NCBI GenBank assembly: GCA_945878065.1
Contig: CAMDXA010000027.1
Coordinates: forward strand, 1 to 29,001
Length of the DNA: 29,001 bases
Direction of reading: 5' to 3'
Source of the DNA: Bordetella parapertussis
Lineage (GTDB): Bacteria > Pseudomonadota > Gammaproteobacteria > Burkholderiales > Burkholderiaceae_C
Position numbers and translations under genes: made by a program. The notes below the pieces were generated by a model, which did not search any database, was not told the origin of the DNA, and was given only the letters and a program-made list of their open reading frames with translations. Positions within the stretch are counted from its first letter, which is position 1. Each line of letters starts with the position of its first letter. Below, in pieces: positions 9,479 to 17,615 of this stretch.

Positions 9479-10060
9479 ATGGCATCTATACCAGCGCAGC
9501 GCGGCAACACCTTAGTTGGCTTTATTCTGGGCTTGGTGGTGGGCTTGTTGATCGCTTTGGTGGTGGCGGTGTATGTCACCAAGGTACCGATTCCTTTCAT
9601 GAACAAAGGCCTGACACGTAACGCTGAACAAGACGCCGCGGAAGAGAAGAAAAACAAGGACTGGGACCCGAATGCGCCGCTTTATGGCAAGAACCTGCCA
9701 GCCCAGACATCCCCAGATGGCGCAAAACCGGACAAGCCCGCCGAGCCTACTGCGCCTGTTGCCCCCGCTGCTTCTGAAGACCCCTTGGGTGATTTGGCAG
9801 CCAGCAAAGCCCAGCAGTCCGATGCCTTTCAGTATTTTGTGCAAGCCGGCGCTTTCGTCTCCAGCGCCGACGCCGAGGGGCAACGTGCCAAATTGGCCTT
9901 GGGCGGTTACGACCCTGTCATTTCTCAGCGCGAGCAAGAGGGAAAGATCATCTACCGCGTGCGCTTGGGCCCGTTTGACAGCAAGTCACAGGCCGAGCAA
10001 ATTCAAACCCAATTGAAAACCAATAAATTCGAATCCGCGTTGATTCGGGTGCAACGATAA
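9479..10060 (+). CDS. SPOR-domain membrane protein (FtsN-like)
   Basis: A 193-residue bitopic inner-membrane protein. Residues about 12-34 (LVGFILGLVVGLLIALVVAV) form one transmembrane helix near the N-terminus. A low-complexity Pro/Ala/Asp-rich periplasmic linker spans about 60-110. A C-terminal SPOR domain (about 117-193) contains YFVQAGAFVSSADAEGQRAK and YRVRLGPFDSKSQAEQIQ. SPOR domains bind denuded peptidoglycan glycan strands, so a role at the division septum is likely; the layout is that of FtsN, but orthology is not proven. The Shine-Dalgarno AAAGAGGG precedes ATG 9479. It sits between argS and dsbA, probably in one transcript. Confidence 0.85.
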   Translation: MASIPAQRGNTLVGFILGLVVGLLIALVVAVYVTKVPIPFMNKGLTRNAEQDAAEEKKNKDWDPNAPLYGKNLPAQTSPDGAKPDKPAEPTAPVAPAASEDPLGDLAASKAQQSDAFQYFVQAGAFVSSADAEGQRAKLALGGYDPVISQREQEGKIIYRVRLGPFDSKSQAEQIQTQLKTNKFESALIRVQR

Positions 10061-10076
10061 CTTGAAAGGTATGGTC

Positions 10077-10730
10077 ATGAAACGTCGTCAATTCACTGCC
10101 CTGGCTTCGTCCAGTGTTGCCGGTTCGTTCTTTTTGCCGTGGCAAAGTGCCCTGTCACAGTCCGCGGGTTTCAAGGCCGGCACTGACTACTTGGTGTTGT
10201 CCAAACCCATCACCACTGATGCAGCCAAGGGCAAAGTAGAGGTGCTGGAGTTCTTTTGGTACAACTGTCCGCACTGCAATGCGTTCGAACCCTCGCTCAG
10301 CGCGTGGGGCAAAAAATTGCCCAAGGACGTGGAGATCAAGCGCGTGCCCGTGCGTTTTCGCGACACGTTTGAAGCGCAGCAACGCGCGTATTACGTGCTC
10401 GAAACCTTGGGCAAAGTAGAGCAATTGCAAGGCAAATTGTTTGCGGCTATCCATGTTGAAAAGCAATCGCTGGACAAAGCCGAGGCCTTGACTGCGTGGG
10501 CAGAAAAAAATGGCATCCCTGCGGCCAAGTTCACCGAGTTGTTCAACTCTTTTTCTGTGGTGGGCAAAGCCCGTCGCGCAGCCCAGTTGCAAGAGCAGTA
10601 CAAAGTAGAAGGCGTTCCTGCGCTGGGTATCGGCGGGCGTTTTTATGTCGATGGCAGTTTGGCCGGCAGCATGGAGCGGGCGCTGCAAATCACAGACTTT
10701 TTGATCAACGAAATTCGCAAAGGCCGCTGA
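10077..10730 (+). CDS. dsbA: Thiol:disulfide interchange protein DsbA
   Basis: Periplasmic oxidant that inserts disulfide bonds into exported proteins. A thioredoxin fold with inserted helical domain, 217 residues. The active site is CPHC at 64-67 within EFFWYNCPHCNAFEP, and the cis-proline is Pro181 in VEGVPALGIGG. The N-terminus MKRRQFTALASSSVAG carries a twin arginine followed by a hydrophobic stretch, so export may be by Tat or Sec. Three in-frame starts exist (TTG 10062, ATG 10071, ATG 10077). AAAGG at 10065-10069 is seven bases before 10077 and too close to 10071, so 10077 is chosen. It follows the SPOR gene by 16 bases. No dsbB or dsbC is present here. Confidence 0.95.
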   Translation: MKRRQFTALASSSVAGSFFLPWQSALSQSAGFKAGTDYLVLSKPITTDAAKGKVEVLEFFWYNCPHCNAFEPSLSAWGKKLPKDVEIKRVPVRFRDTFEAQQRAYYVLETLGKVEQLQGKLFAAIHVEKQSLDKAEALTAWAEKNGIPAAKFTELFNSFSVVGKARRAAQLQEQYKVEGVPALGIGGRFYVDGSLAGSMERALQITDFLINEIRKGR

Positions 10731-10753
10731 ATAGTTGCGACAGACATTGCCCC

Positions 10754-10770
10754 TACAATGCGGGCATTGT
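10754..10770. promoter_or_regulatory. Palindrome with -10-like TACAAT upstream of lptA
   Basis: ACAATGC (10755-10761) and GCATTGT (10764-10770) form a perfect 7-base inverted repeat around a GG centre, in the 62-base gap between dsbA and lptA. TACAAT at 10754-10759 looks like a -10 box that overlaps the palindrome, but the nearest -35-like element (TTGCGA 10735-10740) is only 13 bases away. The palindrome could be an operator or a small hairpin; two bases is too short for a normal RNA loop, which favours a protein site. Confidence 0.35.
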
Positions 10771-10792
10771 CCAATACAGCAATTTCCGTGCC

Positions 10793-11341
10793 TTGAAAAA
10801 CCTTCTTCTCATCGTTTGTTTGTTCACACTGTCGCTCTCGCCAGCGCTGGCAGAAAAAGCCGACCGCAAAAAGCCTTTGAATGTCGAGGCTGACAACCTT
10901 GAACATGATGAGTTGAAGCAATTCAGCATATTCACTGGCAAGGTGCTGGCAACCAAGGGCACCATCATCATGCGGGGCGATCGGTTGGAAGTGCGCCAAG
11001 ACCCGGACGGATTCCAGTATGGCGTGATCAAACCTTCTCCCGGACAACGCGGGTTCTTCAGGCAGAAGCGCGAAGGTGTTGACGAGTGGATAGAAGGCGA
11101 AGGTGAGTTGATTGAATACGATGGCAAAGCAGACCGTTTGACTTTGCTGGGACGCGCAGAATTTCGGCGCTACCGTGGCACGGTCTTGGGCGACCAGATA
11201 ACCGGCCAGCGCATCATTTATGAAAACCTGAGCGACCAATTCTCTGTGGATGGTGTGGTCAGCGGCGTCAAACCTTCCGCCGGAAGCGGGCGTATTCGCG
11301 CAGTGCTGACGCCCAAGCCCGACGATGAGGCGGCCAAGTAA
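10793..11341 (+). CDS. lptA: LPS-transport periplasmic protein LptA
   Basis: Bridges the periplasm by carrying lipopolysaccharide from LptC to the outer-membrane LptD/E complex. About 182 residues: a signal peptide ([19 protein letters not shown]) followed by a beta-jellyroll OstA domain ([35 protein letters not shown], then the AEFRR to VDGVVSG region). The most plausible start is the TTG at 10793, because no in-frame ATG or GTG lies suitably upstream; the frame stays open back into dsbA, but that portion is only a shadow. No convincing Shine-Dalgarno is visible, which leaves the exact start uncertain. The stop overlaps the lptB start (TAATG at 11339-11343), so the two are translationally coupled. 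kdsC and lptC, often just upstream in other betaproteobacteria, are absent here. Confidence 0.88.
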   Translation: MKNLLLIVCLFTLSLSPALAEKADRKKPLNVEADNLEHDELKQFSIFTGKVLATKGTIIMRGDRLEVRQDPDGFQYGVIKPSPGQRGFFRQKREGVDEWIEGEGELIEYDGKADRLTLLGRAEFRRYRGTVLGDQITGQRIIYENLSDQFSVDGVVSGVKPSAGSGRIRAVLTPKPDDEAAK

Positions 11342-12099
11342 TGCCCGGGACTGACCAAGCAGACGGCCTGCTGGTTCGGCATTTGCAAAAGTCTTATGTG
11401 GGTCGGCAAGTTGTTCAAGACGTGTCGATCCATGTCAACAAGGGCGAAGTCGTTGGATTGCTTGGCCCCAATGGCGCGGGCAAAACCACTTCCTTTTACA
11501 TGATCGTAGGTTTGGTGCGTGCTGACGGCGGCACCATCACCATCGACGGCGTGGCGGTGGAACATTTGCCTATACATCGGCGTGCCCGCATGGGGCTGAG
11601 TTATTTGCCGCAAGAGGCCTCCATTTTTCGCAAACTCAACGTGGCTGACAACGTGCGTGCCGTGTTGGAATTGCAAACCGATGACAAGCAAAAGCCTTTG
11701 TCCAAAGCAGAAATTGCGCAACGGCTGACCGGTTTGTTGCAAGAGTTGCGGATTGAACATTTGCGCGAATCGTCTGCTCTGTCTTTGTCCGGTGGTGAGC
11801 GTCGCCGCGTAGAAATCGCCCGGGCGTTGGCCACGCAACCTAAATACATTCTGCTAGACGAGCCATTTGCAGGCATTGACCCGATCGCTGTCTTGGAAAT
11901 TCAGCGCATCATCAGTTTTCTCAAAGCCAAGGGTATTGGTGTGTTGATCACTGACCACAATGTGCGTGAAACCTTGGGCATCTGTGACCATGCGGCCATC
12001 ATCAGCGAAGGTCGGGTGCTGGCAGAAGGCAAACCGCAAGAGATCATCCACAACCCCGAGGTACGGCGGGTGTACCTGGGTGAGAATTTCCGCATGTAA
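11341..12099 (+). CDS. lptB: LPS export ABC transporter ATPase LptB
   Basis: Cytoplasmic ATPase of the LptB2FGC complex that drives lipopolysaccharide out of the inner membrane. The 252 residues carry all ABC motifs: Walker [10 protein letters not shown] (42-50), the Q-loop region [11 protein letters not shown] (89-99), signature [14 protein letters not shown] (147-160), Walker [14 protein letters not shown] (169-181), and switch His206 in [11 protein letters not shown]. The SIFRKL and FAGIDP segments are characteristic of LptB within the ABC family. It overlaps lptA by one base and precedes rpoN by 15 bases, the conserved lptAB-rpoN arrangement of proteobacteria. Confidence 0.97.
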   Translation: MPGTDQADGLLVRHLQKSYVGRQVVQDVSIHVNKGEVVGLLGPNGAGKTTSFYMIVGLVRADGGTITIDGVAVEHLPIHRRARMGLSYLPQEASIFRKLNVADNVRAVLELQTDDKQKPLSKAEIAQRLTGLLQELRIEHLRESSALSLSGGERRRVEIARALATQPKYILLDEPFAGIDPIAVLEIQRIISFLKAKGIGVLITDHNVRETLGICDHAAIISEGRVLAEGKPQEIIHNPEVRRVYLGENFRM

Positions 12100-12114
12100 G
12101 CCCATGGACGCAGC

Positions 12115-13698
12115 ATGAAGCAAGGCCTCTCACTGCGCGTCTCGCAACATCTTGCGCTCACACCGCAACTGCAGCAATCGATCCGTTTGTTGCAGCTCTC
12201 CACCCTTGAGCTCACCCAAGAAATCGAGCAAATGCTGGACGACAACCCGTTCCTTGAAAAAGAACTGGAAGACCTGGCGCCGCGAGAAGATTTCGGACTG
12301 GATAAACAAGATGCGGTCGCCGCCTCCAGCGATTCTGACAACGACACTGACACTTGGGACGGCCCGATGGACCGGGTCAGTGAAGTGCGGGTCGAGACCG
12401 CCAGTGAAGCACCGGATGCACCGTTGGACGCAGCAGGCGTGGCCGAGAGTTGGGACGGCGACGGCAGTGTGGAGTTTTCACCGGACGACAGCGAATGGGG
12501 TGGCGATGCGCCCGCGCGCAATCAGCCAAATAACGACGACGAAAAAGCACAGGCCACCGAGTTGGCGCGCAACCAAGAATCGCTGACGGCGTTTTTGCAC
12601 CGTCAAGCCATGACTTTGCGCCTGGATGACACCGACCGTGCGGCGTTACGGTTTCTGATCGAATCCTTGAACGACGATGGTTACCTTGAAGACAGTTTGC
12701 AGACCTTGGCCGAAAGCCTGGCCGGTGATGATTTGGAGCAATGCGAAGAACTGGTGCACCGTTTTCAAGTGGCTTTGGGTTTGCTGCAAAGCTTAGAGCC
12801 CAACGGCGTAGGTGCGCGTGACCTGGGCGAATGTTTGCGCTTGCAATTGCAGGCCATACCCGCTGACAACGAAGAGCGTGCCGCGGTGCGTGCGTGTGCG
12901 TTGGCCATCTGCAAACAGCCTTTGGAGTTGTTGGCCAAGCGTGACGTGAAACGCTTGGTGCCAGCCATCGGCGCGAGCGAACTCGAAGTCAAAGTGGCCA
13001 TGGCATTGATTGCGCGACTCGAGCCCAAACCTGGCAGACGATTTATCGATGTCGAGCGCAATGTGGTGGTGCCCGATGTGTTGGTGACGGCCAGCGGCGT
13101 GGACAAACAAGGCTTGCCGCAGTTTCGCGCCATGCTCAACCCGGAGGTGATGCCGCGCCTGAAAGTGAATGATATTTACGCCAACGCCTTGAAAGGCAGC
13201 AAGGGCGACAGCCACGCGGGATTGCAACAACGTTTGCAAGAAGCGCGCTGGATGATCAAAAACATACAACAACGCTTTGACACGATATTGCGTGTCAGCA
13301 ACGCCATCACGCAGCGGCAAAAAAGTTTTTTTATTCATGGTGAGCTGGCCATGAAGCCGATGGTGCTGCGCGAAATTGCCGAGGAGCTGGGCTTGCACGA
13401 ATCCACCATCAGCCGCGTCACCACCGCCAAATACATGCACACGCCCTACGGCACCTTCGAGTTGAAATATTTCTTCGGCTCGGGGCTGGGCACGGACAGC
13501 GGCAACAACGCATCCAGTACCGCGGTGCGTGCACTCATCAAGCAATTGATTGCCAGCGAAAACCCGAAAAAACCTTTGTCGGATAACCAACTCTCCGACA
13601 TGCTCAAGGAACAAGGCATCGATTGCGCACGCCGCACTGTGGCCAAATACCGAGAAGCTTTGCGCATAGCGCCTACCAACCTGCGAAAAACGCTGTGA
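12115..13698 (+). CDS. rpoN: RNA polymerase sigma-54 factor RpoN
   Basis: Directs RNA polymerase to -24/-12 promoters and needs AAA+ activators. The 527 residues show all regions. The N-terminal glutamine- and leucine-rich Region I (about 1-50, LTPQLQQSIRLLQLSTLEL) contacts activators. An acidic, low-conservation Region II spans about 60-150. Region III includes the core-binding part (GVGARDLGECL at about 224-234) and a helix-turn-helix near EIAEELGLHESTISRVTTAK. The RpoN box ARRTVAKYRE is at 505-514. It follows lptB closely and ends in a 4-base overlap with the next gene. An hpf/raiA gene, which often follows rpoN, is not here. Confidence 0.97.
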   Translation: MKQGLSLRVSQHLALTPQLQQSIRLLQLSTLELTQEIEQMLDDNPFLEKELEDLAPREDFGLDKQDAVAASSDSDNDTDTWDGPMDRVSEVRVETASEAPDAPLDAAGVAESWDGDGSVEFSPDDSEWGGDAPARNQPNNDDEKAQATELARNQESLTAFLHRQAMTLRLDDTDRAALRFLIESLNDDGYLEDSLQTLAESLAGDDLEQCEELVHRFQVALGLLQSLEPNGVGARDLGECLRLQLQAIPADNEERAAVRACALAICKQPLELLAKRDVKRLVPAIGASELEVKVAMALIARLEPKPGRRFIDVERNVVVPDVLVTASGVDKQGLPQFRAMLNPEVMPRLKVNDIYANALKGSKGDSHAGLQQRLQEARWMIKNIQQRFDTILRVSNAITQRQKSFFIHGELAMKPMVLREIAEELGLHESTISRVTTAKYMHTPYGTFELKYFFGSGLGTDSGNNASSTAVRALIKQLIASENPKKPLSDNQLSDMLKEQGIDCARRTVAKYREALRIAPTNLRKTL

Positions 13699-15059
13699 AT
13701 GCATTGAACCTGTTTGTCCCCTGCGCGGCCGGGGTGGAAGCGTATCTGGCGGCGGAAGTCGCCACCATTACCGGTTTGCCGCCAACTGCGATACAAACCC
13801 TCAGGGGCGGTGTGCTGTTGCAAGCCTCTTGGCGTGACGCGCTGCTGCTGAATTTGCACAGCCGTTTGGGCATGCGCGTGTTGATTCAATTGGCGACAGC
13901 GCCTTACCTCAATGAGCAAGACATTTACAACGCGGCAGCAGGCGTGGCTTGGGAAATGTGGTTCACGCCGCGCGAGAGTTTTCGCATCGATTTCACCGCG
14001 CAACACAGTCCGCTGAAAAGCCTGAACTTTGCGGCGCTGCGCGTGAAAGATGCGATCGCCGACCGGTTCCGCGAGAAAACCGGTGTGCGCCCAGATGTAG
14101 ACACACAACGCCCGGCAGTGCGCGTGCATTTGCATTTGAGCGAGAAAACCCAAAGTATTTATTTGGACACCAGCGGCGAGCCTTTGTTCAAACGCGGCTG
14201 GCGCGAAGACAAGGGCGACGCGCCGCTGAAAGAAACGCTGGCCGCCGCCATGTTGGCCGCGAGCGCGTGGAGCATGTCGCCGGTGTATGCGCCCGGCGAA
14301 ACACGCCCCTCGGTGATACCGCTGCCAGGTGTCGATCAGGGTCTCGCGTTGTACGACCCGTGTTGCGGCAGCGGCACCATCGCCATTGAAGCCGCGCAAA
14401 TCGCATGTCGCATGGCGGCAGGTGCACACAGGCGTTTTGGTTTTGAGCGCTTGCGCATGTTCGATGCCCATGTGTGGCAGCAACTCAAAGAGCAAGCCGC
14501 TGCACAAGAATGTGCGCCGCGCGCCAAAGTGTTTGCCAGTGACGTGGCGTTTCGCATGGTTGATTTCGCCAAACGCAATGCCGAGCGTGCCGGTGTGGCG
14601 CATGTGATTGAATTGCGCGGCGGTGACGCCTTGCAACGCATGCCGCCCGGCGATTTGCCCGGCGTGATGTTGGTCAACCCGCCTTATGGCGAGCGCATCG
14701 AGACCGCCGGTGTGGCGGGCACATCCAGACGTGGTGTGCGCACAGCGGAGACGTTTGATGATGAACACGCGACAGACTTCAGCCCCAAAGCAGGCCGCGA
14801 ATCCGGGCAAGTAGAGGACGGCGGCGACTTCTTCAGCCAACTCGCCAGCCATTGGAAAAAGAACTACGCCGGTTGGCGCGCCTGGGTGCTGACGCCGGAT
14901 TTGAAACTGCCCGGTCGCATGCGTTTGAAAGAATCGCGCAAAGTGCCGATGTGGAACGGACCGATCGAATGCCGCATGTTCCGCTTTGACTTGCAAGCCG
15001 GTTCGGCAAGAAAACACAAATCGCCGGATGTTGATGGCTCGCCCACTGGCACGCCATGA
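13695..15059 (+). CDS. THUMP-domain RNA methyltransferase (RlmL-type, 23S rRNA guanine-N2)
   Basis: A class I S-adenosylmethionine-dependent methyltransferase of the RlmL/YcbY N-terminal-half type (COG0116), likely modifying a guanine in 23S rRNA. The start is GTG at 13695, overlapping the rpoN TGA by four bases (GTGA), which gives 454 residues. A ferredoxin-like plus THUMP region covers about 1-165. SAM motif I is YDPCCGSGTIAIEAA (220-234), and the catalytic motif IV is NPPYGERI (328-335). A hydrophilic stretch of about 40 residues (336-376) separates motif IV from the conserved end (AWVLTPDLKLPGRMRLKES, NGPIECRMFRFDL). The second RlmK domain of the E. coli fusion is missing, as in many non-enteric relatives. 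The function is a family inference. Confidence 0.85.
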   Translation: MNALNLFVPCAAGVEAYLAAEVATITGLPPTAIQTLRGGVLLQASWRDALLLNLHSRLGMRVLIQLATAPYLNEQDIYNAAAGVAWEMWFTPRESFRIDFTAQHSPLKSLNFAALRVKDAIADRFREKTGVRPDVDTQRPAVRVHLHLSEKTQSIYLDTSGEPLFKRGWREDKGDAPLKETLAAAMLAASAWSMSPVYAPGETRPSVIPLPGVDQGLALYDPCCGSGTIAIEAAQIACRMAAGAHRRFGFERLRMFDAHVWQQLKEQAAAQECAPRAKVFASDVAFRMVDFAKRNAERAGVAHVIELRGGDALQRMPPGDLPGVMLVNPPYGERIETAGVAGTSRRGVRTAETFDDEHATDFSPKAGRESGQVEDGGDFFSQLASHWKKNYAGWRAWVLTPDLKLPGRMRLKESRKVPMWNGPIECRMFRFDLQAGSARKHKSPDVDGSPTGTP

Positions 15060-15101
15060 ACGCATTGGAATGGTGTTTGGTTGCAGCACATTGATTCGGA
15101 C

Positions 15102-15563
15102 ATGGTTAAGAGCAGCACAGGCGTCGCCTTGCCTGCGGCAGAGGACATACCTTGCATCGTCATTGACACCAATGTCCTGCTGGACATCTGGGTCTACCGC
15201 AATCCTGCCACGCCACCCTTGCTGGCTGCTTTGGAAATCGGCCAGTTGCGCTGGCTGGCAACGGCGGCCATGCGAGAGGAACTGTTGCGGGTTCTCAACT
15301 ATGCTCACATTGCCATGCGACGCGACAAAGAAGGGCTCAGCCTGCAAGCGGTGATGGAGGCGTTTGACAGATTGAGTCTGTCCGTGGATGACGCCCCGCG
15401 CTGCACGGTCGTCTGCAAGGATCCGGACGATCAGAAATTCATCGACTTAGCGGTGGCGCACACAGCCGTATTGCTTAGCAAAGACAAACTGGTCTTGAAA
15501 CTGCGCAAGCGGTTATCGGCTTTTGGTGTAAAGACAACAGCAGAATGGTCTGGAGAGGTATAA
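15102..15563 (+). CDS. PIN-domain protein (putative toxin, COG1569-like), no visible antitoxin
   Basis: A 153-residue PIN-fold protein, a family of metal-dependent ribonucleases often serving as toxins. Acidic residues of the active site are visible: Asp22 in CIVIDTNVLLDIW, Glu59/Glu60 in MREELLRVL, and the DPDDQKFIDLAVAH stretch (107-120) followed by LLSKDK. This arrangement is typical of the 'putative toxin-antitoxin component, PIN family' group. No antitoxin-sized gene lies before or after it; upstream is the methyltransferase, 42 bases away, and downstream is AT-rich DNA. The ATG at 15102 is preferred over an in-frame TTG at 15081, but neither has a clear Shine-Dalgarno. It may be a housekeeping-linked RNase rather than a toxin. 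Confidence 0.75.
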   Translation: MVKSSTGVALPAAEDIPCIVIDTNVLLDIWVYRNPATPPLLAALEIGQLRWLATAAMREELLRVLNYAHIAMRRDKEGLSLQAVMEAFDRLSLSVDDAPRCTVVCKDPDDQKFIDLAVAHTAVLLSKDKLVLKLRKRLSAFGVKTTAEWSGEV

Positions 15564-15706
15564 ACGACCCAATCAAGTGCTCAATATATAATACTATTAT
15601 ATTATATATAAATTAATTTTTAGTAATTTGTAAATTATAAATAAAATAAATACACTATTTAGTAGCAATGCAATAAACTAAATGTAGTTCAGTTTGGGGG
15701 TGGACA
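15564..15706. other. Extremely AT-rich intergenic spacer
   Basis: In the 80 bases 15581-15660 I count only six G or C, about 7% GC, against the GC-rich coding DNA on both sides. It is mostly TA and A/T runs and has no open frame or clean hairpin. It ends with a G-rich Shine-Dalgarno-like stretch (15696-15703) before the tpsA fragment. Such DNA is a usual promoter and H-NS/MvaT-type silencer target upstream of acquired surface-protein genes; that role is inferred. Confidence 0.8.
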
Positions 15707-16153
15707 ATGAACATACATGCATTGATTCATAAATATTACATTGAGGTGTGCATACTGCTGCTGGCCTTGGGCGCAGCCTTATCACCAAGCTTGTCAAACG
15801 CAGAGCCAACAGGCGGTGTCGTGAAATCAGGCAGTGGATCAATCAACAGCACCGGCGACACCGGCGCCAAAGTCACTACCGTCAATCAAACCTCATATTT
15901 GCCGCTTGTTATTCACTGGGACAGCTTTAATGTGGGTCGCAACGAAACGGTAAATTTCGTTCAACCGTCTGATGCGTCACTGGTCTTTAACCGTATTTTG
16001 GATTCACAGGGTTCGCAAATTCTGGGAAAAATGAATGCCAACGGGAATATCTGGTTGATCAACCCCAATGGTATTTTTTTTGGCAAAGATGCACAGGTGA
16101 ATGTGGGCGGTCTGGTGTACTCTGACCAATTGGGCTATGGCAACAGACAATAA
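15707..16153 (+). pseudogene. Truncated two-partner secretion exoprotein (TpsA, filamentous haemagglutinin N-terminal fragment)
   Basis: Encodes 148 residues: a signal peptide (about 1-32, ending SLSNA) and roughly the first half of the TPS secretion domain, with GVVKSGSGSINS, TTVNQTSYLPLVIHWDSFNVG and the hallmark INPNGIFFGKDAQVNVGGLV (118-137). In intact TpsA proteins the domain continues for another 100 or more residues, followed by hundreds to thousands of repeat residues. Here homology stops right after the GGLV and the frame ends eleven residues later, already overlapping the transporter gene. This looks like a deletion that removed nearly all of tpsA and the 5' end of tpsB. It is preceded by a G-rich ribosome-binding stretch and the AT-rich spacer, so the fragment may still be expressed. 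Confidence 0.8.
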
Positions 16154-17543
16154 ACCGAATGCAGGCGGCTTGCTAATAGATATACCTTCACCTAACCCTG
16201 GTAAAGAAAAAAATCAAGAAATAAAGCTTTTGGAAAACGCAGATGACAAGGAGCAAGCTGAGTCTGATGCATTTGAAGTCTCAAAACTCATCATCAACGG
16301 AAACACAGTGTTTTCTCAAGAACAACTTCATGCGCTGGTCAAGTCTTTAGAAGGTACATCCATGACGCTGCAGCAACTTGAAACGGGAATTGAAAAAATC
16401 ACTGACTTTTACAGAAGCAATGGTTATCCGTTAGCGCGTGCCTTGGTCCCAGATCAGGTGATTGAAGAGGGTACAGTTCAGATATTCATATTGGAGGCTG
16501 TCTGGGGCAATATTGAAGTTAAAAATACCAGCCAAGTTTCAGATCAGGTGTTGGAGCGTGTCCTTGGTGAAATCCAGCCTGGACAACAAGTCAAGCAGGC
16601 GCAAATCGATACAGTCAGTTTGATGTTCAGCGATATTCATGGGGTAGATCCACATTTCACATTTAAGCGTGGACAACCGAGCATGCAGCTAGGCTTGTCG
16701 ACCGCGAAGATGAATTACCGTTTGGGTGAGGGTGCTGAGTCTTTGAGAGCCCATGGTCAATTGGGGCAACAAGCGGTTTGGCTGGACTACCCTTGGACGC
16801 GCAACAGCCATTACCAGTTGAAAAGCCGTGTTCAGTGGGAGTACATGGACCCGAGGGACCACCAGGATGCGAGCAACATCAAAACCGATCGACAGTTACG
16901 CGTACTCAGCCTGTCAACCAATCAGGAAAATGCAGACAGTTTCATGGCAGGTGGCTTAAACCAAGTGAGCGCGGAGTTGACGCATGGTCAAACACAATTC
17001 ACCGACCAAGTGGCAGCTGCCAACGATGCCAGCACGGCCCGCACCTCGGGTCGTTTCACCAAGGTCAATTTGCGCGCCTACCGCAACCAGACCATCAGCG
17101 CAACATTCAGTTTGTCGCTGAGCATGGACAGCCAATGGGCGCAAAAAAATTTGGATACGACGCAAAAGTTTTCATTGGGTGGTTTACGCAGTGTGCGTGC
17201 TTACGAGGCAGGCGTGTTATCGACTGATCACGCGCTCTTCAGCAGTGTCGAACTGCGAATGTTGTTGCCGCAGCCGGGTGAAACATGGAACATCCAAGGG
17301 CGATGGTACGCCTGCGTTTTTTGGGACAAAGCGGTGGCACAGGTGAATAAAAACCCATGGAACAACACATCCAATCGCGTGCATTTGCGTGGCAGCGGAC
17401 TGGCCATGTATTGGCAAGGGCCGAATGAGTGGCGCGCTACTGCGAGCGTTGGCAAATCTTTGGGCGTGAGCTCGTCTTTGCAGGGCGGCGCGAACGCTAT
17501 GCACAAAACCGCTTGGCTTGAGTTGGCCAAAGCTTGGCGCTGA
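16137..17543 (+). CDS. TpsB/FhaC-type outer-membrane transporter, probably degenerate
   Basis: ShlB/FhaC/HecB-family pore that exports TpsA partners. From ATG 16137 it has 468 residues, against about 550-580 usual. Residues about 46-122 form POTRA1 (FEVSKLIINGNTVFS, ITDFYRSNGYPLARALVP); a second POTRA follows to about 178. The barrel part then starts abruptly at LGLSTAKMNYRLGEGAESL: the stretch that normally closes POTRA2 and makes the first barrel strands, some 70-80 residues, is missing without a frame break near 16671-16700. The late barrel motifs KFSLGGLRSVRAYEAG and the C-terminus are present. No signal peptide remains, although WAMA|TDN just at the start resembles a cleavage site. The frame is open back to an ATG at 16101. 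It overlaps the tpsA fragment in another frame. It is probably non-functional. Confidence 0.8.
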   Translation: MATDNKPNAGGLLIDIPSPNPGKEKNQEIKLLENADDKEQAESDAFEVSKLIINGNTVFSQEQLHALVKSLEGTSMTLQQLETGIEKITDFYRSNGYPLARALVPDQVIEEGTVQIFILEAVWGNIEVKNTSQVSDQVLERVLGEIQPGQQVKQAQIDTVSLMFSDIHGVDPHFTFKRGQPSMQLGLSTAKMNYRLGEGAESLRAHGQLGQQAVWLDYPWTRNSHYQLKSRVQWEYMDPRDHQDASNIKTDRQLRVLSLSTNQENADSFMAGGLNQVSAELTHGQTQFTDQVAAANDASTARTSGRFTKVNLRAYRNQTISATFSLSLSMDSQWAQKNLDTTQKFSLGGLRSVRAYEAGVLSTDHALFSSVELRMLLPQPGETWNIQGRWYACVFWDKAVAQVNKNPWNNTSNRVHLRGSGLAMYWQGPNEWRATASVGKSLGVSSSLQGGANAMHKTAWLELAKAWR

Positions 17544-17615
17544 ACCTGGGGTGGCCACTGTGATCTTTGTCTATTTGCAGCCATACACTTTGGGCTTTTC
17601 ACCAACGGGGCAGGT

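Noticed and set aside
10496..10792. Long N-terminal extension of lptA into dsbA
   Set aside because: It reads through dsbA in another frame and would bury the signal peptide; the frame is simply open.
13446..15347. A 633-codon open frame on the minus strand
   Set aside because: It lies opposite the end of rpoN, the methyltransferase and the PIN gene, which have clear family motifs. The minus-strand protein has no recognisable domain and reflects codon bias in GC-rich DNA.
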